Shown here: piece by piece, positions 19,350-30,986 of the stretch
Position numbering within the stretch: position 1 is the first letter of the stretch
How the letters are laid out: every line of letters begins with the position of its first letter
Source of the DNA: Coptis chinensis
Lineage: Eukaryota > Streptophyta > Magnoliopsida > Ranunculales > Ranunculaceae
DNA: 64,000 nucleotides
Assembly: GCA_015680905.1 (NCBI GenBank)
Contig: CM027378.1
Location: forward strand, 81,001,501-81,065,500
Direction of reading: 5' to 3'
Notes under the pieces: model-generated
What the model was told of the DNA's origin: nothing
Databases searched by the model: none
Seen by the model: only the letters and a program-made list of their open reading frames with translations
Translations under genes and position numbers: made by a program

Positions 19350-19718
19350 CTAGTAAAGTGTTAAGGACGACACGTCGCCTACTTGTGAAGTGCTAGATGA
19401 TCTCAAATACTTCTTCGTAGAAGAAGGCTTGGACGGCGAACTAGTTAAGTCTGACCTCCTTCTAAGCATCTGCCTCATTCCATCGGCCACTCTAACAGCT
19501 GGATTGGACTTGAATTTTCGACAAAACGACATATGTGCTTTCACAGCTTCATGAACTTCAAATGGTACTTTTCCTCTGTTTACTTCATCTCTAACAGCTT
19601 CGGCGCATAAACCACAAAGCCATTTTCCATCAAATTTCTCCTTCACTTCTGTTATATAATCTTGGGTGCAATCCTCTTTCAGTCCACAACACTCACACTT
19701 CACTGATTCAACCTCCAT
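19350..19718 (-). CDS. DUF1677 family protein, 122 residues
   Basis: The chosen start is MEVESVKCECCGLKEDC, with 26 upstream in-frame codons treated as leader. Residues 8-50 hold the DUF1677 signature: CECCGLKEDC, then EVKEKFDGKWLCGLC and AEAVRDEVNRG. This is a plant-specific, cysteine-rich domain that probably binds metal; its biochemical role is unknown. A basic stretch with RQMLRRRSD and a serine-rich tail (SSPSKPSSTKKYLRSSS) follow, as is usual for this family. It is a single exon, complete and uninterrupted. The family assignment rests on the cysteine block; function is not inferred. Confidence 0.85.
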   Translation of the reverse strand: MEVESVKCECCGLKEDCTQDYITEVKEKFDGKWLCGLCAEAVRDEVNRGKVPFEVHEAVKAHMSFCRKFKSNPAVRVADGMRQMLRRRSDLTSSPSKPSSTKKYLRSSSTSQVGDVSSLTLY

Positions 19719-19796
19719 GTTTCTCTCGTTTCTTCTTTTTTCTCTGTTGAATGCAACAACCAAGTGTGAAAAAGATATGAAGAAAGTGATTAGCAA

Positions 19797-20463
19797 ATTA
19801 TTGCAAGTTGATACTACTTTTCAAACTTAGAAATGATTGTGATCTTATCATAGTGAAGGGAAGATTGGATTGCTTTATTATTGCTTTAATATATCTCACT
19901 AGGGAGTTCATGGTTTTGTTGCCAGGATAACTGATGTTGTCATGTTGGGTGTTGTATGAGAGCTTTTATGGTGGGGGAAGAGAGAGAAAGACTTTCACTT
20001 CATGTGGTAGGGAAATCTGCCATAATTTCCTCCATGTTCTAAGGAACATGGGGAGTGGAAGATGAGACAATGTAGTTGGGGAGGGGTCATAGTTGGCCTA
20101 TTTGTCATATTTTATACTCAATTAGAGGGGTTTTAGCATTAGAATCTATACGCCCCATGTCATATTTTCTCTTGTCTTCTTACTCCTTTTTGGCTAATGC
20201 TGTAGTTGATAAATCGATATACTGATGCTTTGGGGTTGACATAGTTTAATTTGTTAGCTTGACTTGGCTTAGCTTACATTTTACTTTTGGACTTGGCTTG
20301 CTGTTCTTTGTTTGCTTTCTGGTTGGTTGGATCCTGCTTGTTCTGACTATGCATGTGATTCCATGAATATGCAACAATATATTTTGTATGAATACGTGTC
20401 TGCTTGTTCACCTTAATAAACAATTGAATCCATTCATTGTCAAAGTTGCAGTTGAACCTTTTG
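19797..20463. other. Upstream region of the DUF1677 gene
   Basis: Lies 5' of the minus-strand DUF1677 gene and presumably holds its promoter. No distinct element was recognised. Confidence 0.3.
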
Positions 20464-20920
20464 AGGCTAAGTCTAATAGTGGCAAAACATCAAATATGAG
20501 GGAAATTGTAATCCAATAGTACGTCAAAATGCTAACCCGCTAACGCTATCGGTATAAGTTTAACTTTCTATACCGCCAGTTTTAACGATATAATAGAAAT
20601 GACGGCTAGAAAATTTGTTTGGCCAAATTTATTTTTAAAATTTTTAGCTTTGGTAAATTACGTTTGCATCTTTATTATTTTATTTGTATACTTAGAAAAA
20701 AAGGGCAAAATGGGAAAGAAAGAAAAAAATTTCCACCATTGGCATTTGGCAGTGGCGGTTAGAGTTTAGTTTTTTTTTTTTTTTTTAGGCGGCTAGGGAG
20801 GTGTTTTTGTTTTTTTTTTTTTGTAAAAACCATTGAATCTTAAAACGCTATCCCACTAACTTTATAAACTATTCTATTGTAGTTAGGTGCAATAGCGGTC
20901 CAAACTATTGGACTTAGCCT
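20464..20920. mobile_element. MITE-like element with AGGCTAAGTC ends
   Basis: A 457-bp segment whose left end AGGCTAAGTCTAATAGT is matched in inverted form by ACTATTGGACTTAGCCT at the right end (16 of 17). The interior has T runs at 20770-20825 and GCTAACGCTATC-like pieces but no frame. TTTTGA borders the left GGCTAAG and TTTTCA borders the right; these may be a decayed target repeat. Confidence 0.65.
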
Positions 20921-21438
20921 TTTCAAAATTATATAATGTACGATGTCTAACCAGCATATGGTTCATACAAGGACAACTGACTAAAAACAATGTTTCGGAT
21001 AAGTTGGTGTTAGTTGTTGTAAAACTTGCAGACAAGCTAGTAAGTTTTTTTCGATAATTCACAAGCTAGTAAGTTGTTAATACAATAACGCATTCTTTTC
21101 GGGTCAGTTTTTTTTTGGTAACTATTCTTTTCGTCAGTTAATAACCCCGAAAGGATATTTATAAGCTTGCATGCTGCAATTGGCGAATATCGTAACGACA
21201 GTGTCATGATGTCTTGTGACAGCGTGCGTGCTTCTTAGCATTTAGCATGTTAATCACATTGACGGTGATGTCTTAGACAATCAAAATTTCCAACATCATT
21301 AAATTTAAATCGTGCCCTAACTGCTTAAGAAGGATATGAAAGCTGCAAGTCATCAAAACTTAATCACGTATTACTTCTAGGACATGACTGATTTGCAAGT
21401 GTATGACAATATAAATAATGATTGGTTGTTGAGTTATC
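20921..21438. other. Intergenic, no gene recognised
   Basis: AT-rich sequence between a MITE and a SINE with no supported feature. Confidence 0.3.
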
Positions 21439-21453
21439 AAGTTTCAAATCATT

Positions 21454-21575
21454 GCAGGTGCCGACTAGCAAAGTCGGTAAAACCTTTGGTGATGATACCA
21501 GAGGTTTGGGACTCGAACCCCACCAGCATTAAAGAGTTACCGATCTCATTTAAAATAGGTTTGCTAATAAAAAAA
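21454..21575 (+). mobile_element. Short SINE with 15-bp target duplication
   Basis: About 122 bp with a tRNA-like head: box A-like GACTAGCAAAGTCGG, box B-like GGGACTCGAACCCC, and a short body ending in an A run. It is flanked by AAGTTTCAAATCATT (21439-21453) and AAGTTTTAAATCATT (21576-21590), a 15-bp direct repeat with one mismatch. The long direct repeat and A tail are the hallmarks of target-primed reverse transcription by a LINE partner. Confidence 0.85.
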
Positions 21576-21880
21576 AAGTTTTAAATCATTCGGTAAAGCT
21601 GTGGCGTGTTTTATTTGTTGCTTCTCTGTTTAGTCTGATAACTACGACTCAAGCTTGGACAAACACCTATTCATTTCCAAGCTAGTGATGGCAATATTTC
21701 AACCATATTTTCTATGGAGGTATTATATGATTGCAGAAAATTAATCAAGAAAAACAATGCACTCAGGTAGAGAAGTTGACCCTTGCATCTATTTGCAAAG
21801 TTGTAACATAATCAAAACTCAAAAACCAAAATAGTAGGCATGCATTCTATTAAGTATGTGCATGTCAGTTTGCTTGTAAG

Positions 21881-22162
21881 AGCAAGTCTAATGGCACTCC
21901 AAATACCAAAAAACCATTCCAATGGGGCTGTTAGAAGGCTCTTAAATTTAGTTGGTGTGATAAACTGAGTTAAATTTGTAGTCTTGTATAGCAGTTGCTA
22001 AAAATAAGTTACGGGAGACGGTCTGTGCGTTAAATTGCAATAGACGCAACCATCTGTCACTATTTATGGTATTGTTCAGTTTTGCTATTCATTTTTAAGT
22101 AAATAGTGACCGTCTGTCCACCAATTCTACCAAAATACTAAAAAAAGCTTATTGGACTTGCT
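21881..22162. mobile_element. MITE-like element with AGCAAGTC ends
   Basis: A 282-bp segment starting AGCAAGTCTAATGG and ending TTATTGGACTTGCT, an inverted match over most of 14 bases. No clear target duplication and no coding frame. It abuts the Copia element to its right within 53 bp. Confidence 0.55.
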
Positions 22163-22214
22163 TTCTATGTATGCCAAAATTTCGCCCGACTGCTAAAAAA
22201 TCTTAAAATCTTAT

Positions 22215-22636
22215 TGATAGCCTAACCGAATCTTACTCTCCTCATATCAAGGAACAGATAGGAGCTGAGACTCTATAACCTTCTCTCTTGAAATATCTCT
22301 CAATCTTACTTATAATTTAAATGTACTCTTAGCTTGTAATTCCCAAGTATTGGGAAGAGACTTATTATGTACAATTTATAAATAGGGTTAGTTAGACTTA
22401 ACCCCCCCCAATTTTCAAAAATATTAGTGATACTCCCCATTTGTAAGATCCAACGGTTATGATTCTTCATCCTAAAAAAAAAAATCATCTCAGAGTTTGG
22501 ATCTTGCAACTGAGTAACACTAATTGCAACTAGTAATTGGGGGGAGGGGGGTAAGTTTAACTAACCCTTATAAATATAACATGGAACACCACTGAAAACC
22601 CAAGTGGTTTGAAACCATCTTTCGTACAAACCTTTA
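22215..22636 (+). repeat. Copia 5' LTR (with inserted MITE)
   Basis: Starts TGATAGCC and ends AAACCTTTA directly before the primer binding site. It aligns with the 3' LTR at 45041-45270, except for 192 extra bases made of a MITE and its target duplication. Confidence 0.85.
22385..22567. mobile_element. Mutator-type MITE inside the Copia 5' LTR
   Basis: A 183-bp insertion bounded by GGGTTAGTTAGACTTA and, at the right, TAAGTTTAACTAACCC, which are inverted repeats. The 9-bp TTATAAATA occurs on both sides (22376-22384 and 22568-22576) but only once in the 3' LTR, which serves as the empty site. A 9-bp duplication points to the Mutator superfamily. The interior has runs of C and G near each end and no frame. 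Confidence 0.9.
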
Positions 22637-22648
22637 TGGTATCAGAGC
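22637..22648 (+). other. Primer binding site of the Copia element
   Basis: TGGTATCAGAGC directly follows the 5' LTR. It is the standard Copia site complementary to the 3' end of initiator methionine tRNA. Confidence 0.9.
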
Positions 22649-22706
22649 CTCTACATCCAACGATTTCCTATAGCTATTTTTTTTCCCTCTCATCAATCTA
22701 ATCACA

Positions 22707-23096
22707 ATGGAAGGAAACAACTCAAACTCAAATGATGGTGTCGTAGTACCTAGCTTGTCGGGATTCATGTCAATCAAACTAGACAGAACCAATTATCCAT
22801 TATGGTTGGCTCAGATTTCTCCTATTCTGAAGAGCAAAAATTCATGGGTATTGTTGATGTTACCACTAAGTGTCTGTCGAAATTTAAACTGGGAGAAAAT
22901 GGTGTTCCAACAACAGAGGAAGATCCTGCATATGTTGAATGGCAGCAGAAAGATCAAATGATTTTAGGCTGGATCAATAATTCGTTGACTCCGACAGTTT
23001 TATCGACTGTTGCTTGCTCAAAATCTTGACATGAATCATGGGTCTCACTAGAGAAAAGGTATGCTTCTCAATCTCACAATTGCATTATGCACTTGC
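22707..23096 (+). pseudogene. Copia gag, first part
   Basis: Starts ATGGAAGGAAAC. The frame gives FMSIKLDRTNYPLWLAQISP, a typical Copia gag N-terminus, then shifts near 22835 into another frame with EWQQKDQMILGWINNSLTPT. An in-frame TGA follows at about 23029. The gene is cut at 23096 by a solo LTR; its continuation is at 26421-26637 and 39254-39560. Confidence 0.8.
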
Positions 23097-26000
23097 TATC
23101 ACACCCCGAATTTCGACAAAATCAGAAAAACAATATTTGTTCCTGACTCTTCGATTTTCGAGGTGTGATGCACTCTCCACTTCCAAAAACCCATAACCTG
23201 TTTAACTATTCCAATAATTGGAAACCAATAAAAAATTTTAAATAAACAAAAGTCCTCTTCATTACAAAAATTTACAAATATGATTAAGTTACAAATTTCT
23301 TTTCAACAACTCTTTAATTATAATTACAACTGAAAATACAAAATATTGTCTCAACTAAAAATCTATTGCACCTTAAGGGAAAACAAAGCATATCCTGTAA
23401 TGAGACGCTAACGCAAACAACAAGCAGCAACCAACCTTCTTCAACATTAATCCTGTCAAGACTTATCAACTGTGTTCATTTTATGAACACACCCGATAAG
23501 TAAACATGCAAATCGGGTCAGCATTATAAACAATACTGCTTATACATATATATACACAATCCATAAGGCAGTTAGTTCCTCCACCGAGGCACCTTAACTT
23601 CCAACGACTAATACAATATTCTTAATTACAATAATTAAGACAGGTAGTTCCTCCACTGAGGTGCCTTAGCTTCCAACCGTACTAAATCAACTGCATCTAA
23701 TAATAAAATAACAAAACTAAAACTTACTCTATACTTACACTGGTGTAAGCCTAATCACAGAGTGGGTCACATCTGCATAAATAATCAATTCAACCCACCC
23801 TTCTGCAAAACCATTGTGAATGTAACATAACTTACAATAAATCATTTATTATAGATTTAATGTACACTTTGATATATCATCACAATTATTGTTTAAAATT
23901 TCTTCAACTGTCTCTAGAATCACGTCGTCTCTATGTCTTACCTAGTTTTCCTGGCTACCACAATCACTTTCCTACGCCGAACATGTACATCCACATGCCT
24001 CCCCTCACATAATGAACCACTCCGTGCGTAGTTACCATAAGCGGGATATCACATACCACGTAACCCCCACACAAACGCCATTATGTAGGTATTGCCACTA
24101 TTTGACATAAAATATCGCGTGTCTCGTTCTAATTTTGCGAACGAGATAATTAAGCTACTATTCGGCTACGATTGCCCTATACATGGGTCAATCAATATCT
24201 TATACACCTTATACAAGGGCCAATCATATTATGTATGCCCTACACCAGGGGAAAATCAAGTAAGTTATGGTAGCTATGTTCTAGAATTTTCGTTACGTAA
24301 TTTATTCAGGTATCATACATTTATATCTCATAACCATTTCACTTTATCACGTGCATGCCAAATACATTATTGCACTAAGCCACAATATTTAGAAATATCT
24401 CAATATATCTCATAACGACTTTCATTCTTACACGTGCCAAATAAATTATTACACTAAGTCACAATCCGTTGGGAAATATCTACAAATATTATACTACCTC
24501 ATAGTAGCATCTCACAGATATAATGATGGAACGTTTATATTTATTTGCTAAAAAATATCGCATTTAATATATATCATAACATATCATCTTATTTAACAGA
24601 ACAAAAATTTCAGCATACCACATAATGTCATAATTACTCCAAACGTACCGCATAACATTTTTATAACGTTTTAGGAATATCATGTCTCTTAAAATTTCAA
24701 TCTCGTCATGTGTCAAAAATTGCACAATATCAACGTCAAATCTTTCTTAAATAATGACAAATAGTTTATATAGGCTTCCACAACATGCTACCATTGGATT
24801 AGTCTATAAAATTTAATATAAAAAAAAATGTAACACAAAGTCAATGGTCAACAATCAAAGGGTTGACTGGTCAACAGGTCAAGCCCAACAGTCATCAGTC
24901 CCTAACTGGTGTTCATCCAAACAGGTCCTACCCCAAACCCATGTTTAAAATAGTTTAACCCACTGTCCTAATCAAATTAAACAAGACAAAGCCCCAAAAC
25001 CAAAGCCCATCTAACTTAATAGAATCTGGTCCACTCAAACTCAACAGATCTGGTCCACTCAAACTCAGCAGACCCAACTCAAGGCTAACCCAATAGATCC
25101 AAACCAACTAAACAAACCTTAAGCCTAAAAGATCATAACCAGGCCCAAAGAAAACAAACCCATTAGTTTCGGCCCAAGCCCAAGCCCAACCAAGCTAACA
25201 GGTCGTCTCCCTCACCTCACCAGCCGCTCTCCTCCACCACCAGCCACCATGAGTTTCCACTTGCCACCACTCCAAACCTAACCGAAACAGTTCGGTTTTG
25301 AACCCCCAGAAAAATCCAACATTTCGATACCCTCAAAACTCGATTCCCCTCAGATCCAAAAATCGATCTCGACCGCCATTAACCACTTCTTCAAGCTCCC
25401 AACAACACCTCTGCCAACCCCCAACCACCACCAAACGGTTGGGTTTTGATCCCCATCAAAACCAAACCTTTGGGTATAATCAAAACCCAAAAATCCTCAC
25501 TCCTCACAAAACTCTGTCTCGACGCCATTAACGCCTCCAACCTTCAACGACACCCATTTGATAGCCCTCACACAGCCCCACTACCACCAATCCTAATCCA
25601 ACCAAAACAACAACATAATCCAACCAAAACAACCAAAACAACAACATAATAGAGGTTCAAATAAAATCCAGTACGATTCCTAGGGCTCGCGCCGCCATTA
25701 ACTTCTTCAGAATTCCAACAGTCCAATAATTTCAATAATTAAGAAAGACAAACAATATATAACGGTAACCAGTTTAACAATTCGGCAAGTTTAACACTTT
25801 AACGCGATAAGAAAATATCGAAAGAAGAATAAAGGCAGCACAAAGAAACTGAGCGGAAAAACTCTAACAGTACAACTTTTTCTTCGTACCCGTAGGTTCG
25901 GTGAAACAGAAAAAAATATAACTACTCACCTCTTGTATCCCCGAAACAGAGTATATAGAAAAATTACGTGAGAAAACCAATCCTAAGCTAGCTAAAAGAT

Positions 26001-26420
26001 GCACGATCCGTGTCTCCGTTCTTTCTTTTAGTTAACTTGTCAAGTTCTAAGCAAAAACTTATTTTTCTAAAAAATCCTAAATTTTTGATAAACCATTCCA
26101 TTCTTAAAAATTTATATTTTGTTTAACATTTTATAAACTTCCTATTTTACCAAATATATATATATATTCATAATATAGAATATTATTTTATATTAAAAAT
26201 ATTCTATTTATTACATACCTTATATTAACATCTCTTTTGAAAACTTTCTAACTATTAAAAATCTGTACACAAAAATTCAAAATACTAATTTTCCCTCCTT
26301 TCTCTTTCTATCAAAAATTCAACCCCACATTTACTAGCCCGTTGACCAAGAAATAAATATCAAATTCCAAAATGCTAAATATTGTTACGAAATAATGTAA
26401 AAATAATTTGGGGTCTTACA
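23097..26420 (+). mobile_element. Long solo LTR (3.3 kb, chromovirus Tekay/Del-like)
   Basis: Begins TATCACACCCCGAATTTC and ends TTTGGGGTCTTACA, close to the TGTCACACCCC ... GGGGTGTTACA ends of long Tekay/Del-type LTRs. A perfect 5-bp repeat CTTGC flanks it (23092-23096 and 26421-26425). No coding domain lies inside, and Copia gag resumes on both sides, so this is one LTR left after LTR-LTR recombination. The lineage is inferred from size and ends. Confidence 0.8.
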
Positions 26421-26637
26421 CTTGCGGAATGAACTATTTACCACTAAAGGGGACAATCTTTCTATTATTGAATTTGTGGATAAAATTAACCGCATTGCTG
26501 ATAATCTTGCACTTACTGGAAAACCGATTGAAGATGATGATATTATTTCCATTATTATGAGCAATGTTGGACCTAGTTATGAAGCTACTGTTAGCTCTGC
26601 ACAAGCAAGAGACAGTCCAATTTCTTATGATGATCTT
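26421..26637 (+). pseudogene. Copia gag, middle part
   Basis: An open stretch reading FTTKGDNLSIIEFVDKINRI and IIMSNVGPSYEATVSSAQAR, then SPISYDDL, which is Copia gag (UBN2 type). It is cut at 26637 by the Athila-like element and continues in frame across it at 39254 with ALLLGAEIR. Confidence 0.85.
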
Positions 26638-28156
26638 TGATAAACGTAAAAAGAATAATTTTACTAATGAATAAAGCGATGAAACTCTAAACGTAAGTAA
26701 AACTAAACGATAGTTTACGTGCCTAATTTATCAAAGATTTCTACTCTCAATCCTATTGAGATATAGTGGAGTAGATGATTCGTTCCACTCTTAGTTCTTT
26801 CACAAAGTAATGTTCTCTACGTATAAATAATCTTAACTAAAATCTAATGAGAGATTTACGAATTATAAACTAGACTACGATGCAACTACCCACAAGATGC
26901 AACTAGTCAACTAAATAAACAGCTATGAAAATACTACGTCGATTCTATGATAAGGAATTAGGGGGGGGGGGGATTGATTCCACCTTAACTCAACTTAACT
27001 TACTAACGACGAATCGTCGTAATCCGAATTGAACTGCTACACAGAACAATTGGTTTTTCCTAATCCCTAATTACACATGACATTTCTACCAATTCATAAC
27101 TAGCATGTGAACGATTAAACCCATTCTCATGGTGAACTAATCGTTTCTAGAGTGGAATAGAAATTACGACTATCCTACGCTAACACAAATCAAGCTTTCA
27201 TCAAGGCTTCTCAACCCCCTATAATGGAGGTTTAGTCGAGAATCATTACGCAATCATTTCTGATTAAATTAAAACTAAACATACTATAAAGAATTGAAAT
27301 TTACTAATCTAAATTAAACAATAATTAAAATCTAATTAATAATTAAGAAATGATATCAACAAGAAATTAAACTAGATCTATAAATGTAATGACAGAAAAC
27401 GAATTGAATAATAATAAACTATTTTATTAATCTAATCAAATGAATAACAATATTTTAAAGGTTTAATCTAAAACAAGGAATGAAAATGAAACTAAACTTA
27501 ATTAAAAACCATTAAAACTAGATCTAGAAGCTATTCTAATGGCTACTTTCTATTCTAAGCTACTTTTATTTTCTAACCTAACTATCTATCCATTACAAAG
27601 AGTCAAGCTTTTGTTTTTATACTTTCAGATCCAAAAATCGTGCATGGGCTTGGAGTTATGTTTTGGGCCAGAAAATCGGGCCCAAAACCCAATTCTTTCA
27701 GTCCGAAAAGGGCTCTTCAGCTGGATTTGGCTTCAATAGACTTTTTGTCCACTTCTGCTCCTCTGATTGGGTCAAGGCTTCAACCATTGGAAAGCTCTTT
27801 CCGAGCCGGTCATTTTGACATAAGGTAGGCCCAATTCCGAGGTCTGAGTCCAAAGATATGGTCTTCGGAAATTCTGCTGACTTGTGCACTGTTTCTACCC
27901 GTGTTGACTTTTCAGCTTTTGACCGGGCTTTACAAAGGCTTTGTCTCCTTGAATCTTGGCCTTTATTCACAGAACTCCTTAGCAACCGACCTTTGCTCCT
28001 TTATCTCGCTAAAGTGGCACATTTATGCACATAATGGACTTTGAAGCCCGAAATGCATAAAACACGTGTCGATATTAACTCTTACTTATTATTCACATAA
28101 TTGGTCTAAAAGTACGATTGTTAAGGAGTTAAAACTACAGTTTTGGGCTCTTATCA
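26638..28156 (-). repeat. 3' LTR of the Athila-like element
   Basis: 1519 bp, on the minus strand TGATAAGAGCCC ... TACGTTTATCA. It is nearly identical to 37731-39248. A TATAAAAA on the minus strand near 27617 lies after GGATCTGAAAG and is likely the promoter TATA box in the other LTR. Confidence 0.9.
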
Positions 28157-28196
28157 AACCACCCCCAAACAGCATTTTGCTTGTCCTCAAGCAAAT
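28157..28196 (-). other. Polypurine tract and adjacent hairpin
   Basis: On the minus strand TTTGGGGGTGG directly precedes the 3' LTR and is the plus-strand primer for reverse transcription. Just upstream is a perfect 8-bp hairpin: TTTGCTTG (28176-28183), 4-base loop, CAAGCAAA (28188-28195) as written on the plus strand. The loop is AGGA on the element's own strand. Confidence 0.8.
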
Positions 28197-29723
28197 ATGA
28201 GAAATTAGAATAAGTGACAAAAAATGGAGTTCTAACTAATCTCGTTTCGTTGAGTGCGATTGCATTGACCACATGCAACAAGGCCTTAAACCACTAGGAA
28301 TTCCTTAGTGGACAAGTTGTAGCCTCGTGAGAGTTTTCCAGTGAAGGTACTCACAAACTTCATCTATACTACAACGACTAAGAAATAAAACTATTGTTTC
28401 CTTATTCATGCTCTAAATTAACTATACATCTCACTAGCAATGAATATAGAATAATCAAGTCGAAACCTAAGTTAATATATGCCGTAATAACCGATCATCT
28501 ACGAATAAACATATATATAATGAGTAATATTATGAAATGCATTAACAGGTCCGTTTCTGAAACTCGGAATAACGTCCTTAAGTAGGTTCTCACAATAATA
28601 GTCAAGATACAACACTCTGATTTTTCCACTCAAGTTTCACTACTCCGGTCTTGTGATGGGCACACTTTACCTTACAATCTCAATGACAAACAAGGAAGCC
28701 GGAGTCGATCAAACACATCTGCCACTTACTATCACACTAACCTATTCCTAATTGAGTTAGAGGTCTTTATTAGGTGTTGCGGGGATTAGGAGATGGTTTA
28801 AGAAGGAAGGAAATGGATATTCAAAAGGACAAGTCTGAGATACTAGAGTCTTCATATTATGTAACTTAGAGAAAACCTTGTTATTTCCTTTTGCTTCTAT
28901 ACTTTGTTTCCATCCTTAGCCATATTTTTCTTTTTATTTTCTTTGGCTTTTGACTCTCTTTTATTCTATTTTTGGAGTTTTTATTTATTTCTATTTTTCT
29001 TTTCCTTAGATGGAAACTTCTTCTCTTTTTCTGAAGCAACTAACTAATTTTTGTTTACACAGGTTTTTCTCTTCTTCTTTCTTCACTCATTCTATTCTCA
29101 GACTTATTCTAGATTGGGTAAGTTGAATTTTTTTTTTTTTATTTTGTTTTGTTTTTGTACAGGGTAAAGGAATTGTGGTTTATGGAAGGCTAAAGAAAGG
29201 CTCAGAGGGGCGACTAGCGGAAAATAATTCATAGGTTTGAATTTACGGCTATATCGATCCAAAGAGGGCCTAAATTCTCGCTTAGGATATGGCATAGTGA
29301 TCAAGCAAGTGGACGTGTGATTTCTCTATCCGGATTTTACTTCTCCCTTATGTCATTTCTCAAATGTTTCGCTTCATATAAGGCTTTTAGGCTATATTCT
29401 CACAGGATTTGTAGAATAAGTCTCTAGCATAGATTTCAAAATTTATCGCTAACAATCATAGATACTCATGTAATATATTTATAGATAGATGCAAAGATTA
29501 TTACCTACATATTAACCTAAGTTTCTAACAATTATTCGATGCAAAAGCTACGTTGAGACTTCTAGATTGTTAAGAGCATAGAGAAAGAAAATACCAATAT
29601 TCCTAAGTGTATAGCATAAACTTATTTATTTATATTTTTAAAAATTTTAACTTAAAAACAAATGCATATTATACATATCTATATCCTAACAGATGCCTTA
29701 ATTACACGTGTTTCTATGCCCCC
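28197..29723 (-). other. 3' untranslated region of the Athila-like element
   Basis: No open frame supported. A pyrimidine-rich stretch (purine-rich on the element's own strand) lies at about 28950-29100. The same region recurs inverted in the second element at 62414-63950. Confidence 0.6.
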
Positions 29724-29757
29724 CCCAAACAAGAAGCATGCTTTGTCCTCAAAGCAT
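29724..29757 (-). other. Internal polypurine-like tract with hairpin
   Basis: A G-run preceded by TTGTTT on the minus strand resembles the terminal polypurine tract. Next to it is a perfect 8-bp hairpin, ATGCTTTG (29738-29745), loop TCCT, CAAAGCAT (29750-29757) on the plus strand. The loop is the same as in the terminal hairpin but the stem differs. Confidence 0.65.
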
Positions 29758-30049
29758 TTAAATAAAAGAGGGTAGAAAAATACCATGGAAACGCTGCGGA
29801 AATTCGGAACATCCGCAAAAGCAAGGTTAGAACATTGTAATATAGAAAATAATAACTGACGCAACTTTGTAAGAGTTCCACCCATTATGGGGTTAACAAG
29901 AATAAAATTGCTTAGGACATAAGCAGACACTAACTGGAATTACAAAAAAAAACTGACCTTATCTCCCGCTTTTATTCTTCATCCTCCTCATCCTCTTCTT
30001 TTATAAAGAAGTGAGGTTCCTTCGCGTCCTGCCATGCCATGATAATTTG

Positions 30050-30836
30050 TCAGGCTTTCCGCCATTTATCATCTATTATTGCTAACCTATTTAGCACCAC
30101 TCGGTCTGACGGGGTGTAGGGTGCAACCTGATGAGGTTGTATCCTCCACCCTAGCCAAGTCATTGCACGGAAAGATCGAATAATACTATTGGTGGGTCGC
30201 ACAGTGTCGACCGTAATCCAATCCATGAAACGTGTACAAAAAATAGGAAAGAAACATAGCATAATACAGGAAATTAGCACAGGCATAAGAAGGTACTTAT
30301 GCCTAATGCTATAGGCTCGTGCTAAACTAGACATCAAGGTTCTGGGAAGGTCATGGCACATACGTCCCTGGGCTAAAGTAAGGAAGACGCTGCAAGTGGC
30401 ATCATTCACAGAAGAAAAATGCCATTCCCCTAAATGTTTAGCATGATCCAAAACATAACAGTTCCTATGTTCATGGACAGGCTACCAAAGGAGACGTTAT
30501 ATTCCCCTTGGTCCTCGATACGGAAAATGCCTGCCCCATACGACTCATGCAAAAACTCATAAGTGTAGACATGCATATTATCTACCCAATAGCACCATGG
30601 GTCTTGTATTTCAGCGGGCATAGCAAATCCAAGAACAAATGCTAGCAAGAACCTGGTAATTTCCATTGGTTCATCATTAATGTTGATGGAGAACACACTT
30701 CTTCTCCATCCGGTCTCTCAAAGAAAATACAGTTATCATAAAAATAAGATGCAAGTGTTGGAGAATAAAGTTCATCAGGTCTTACCATAAAAGCGGTTCC
30801 CGACCTCATTACGATGTGATCACCTCGCGAAACCAA
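30050..30836 (-). pseudogene. Broken second extra ORF of the Athila-like element
   Basis: Three overlapping minus-strand frames suggest one ORF broken by frameshifts. They include GTAFMVRPDELYSPTLASYF, ITRFLLAFVLGFAMPAEIQD, PWCYWVDNMHVYTYEF and AMTWLGWRIQPHQVAPYTP. No domain is recognised. Part of it (CYWVDNMH and the upstream TTYGAW-like stretch) recurs at 61950-62200 in the second element, which shows it belongs to the family. Confidence 0.5.
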
Positions 30837-30986
30837 GCACCATAAGTAGTGCTTTGGAACAAATCTTTGAAAGACTGTTCCGATATTATTGTAGGAGATG
30901 TCATCTTAAAATGACCCTCTGGAACAGCTGTAACTGATTCGGGAACAACCTGCAGAAAACTGGAAATTTATGGTCTACGGAGGTCA

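Noticed and set aside
25298..25649. Pro/Thr/Gln-rich frames
   Set aside because: Low-complexity C/A-rich part of a solo LTR; no domain.
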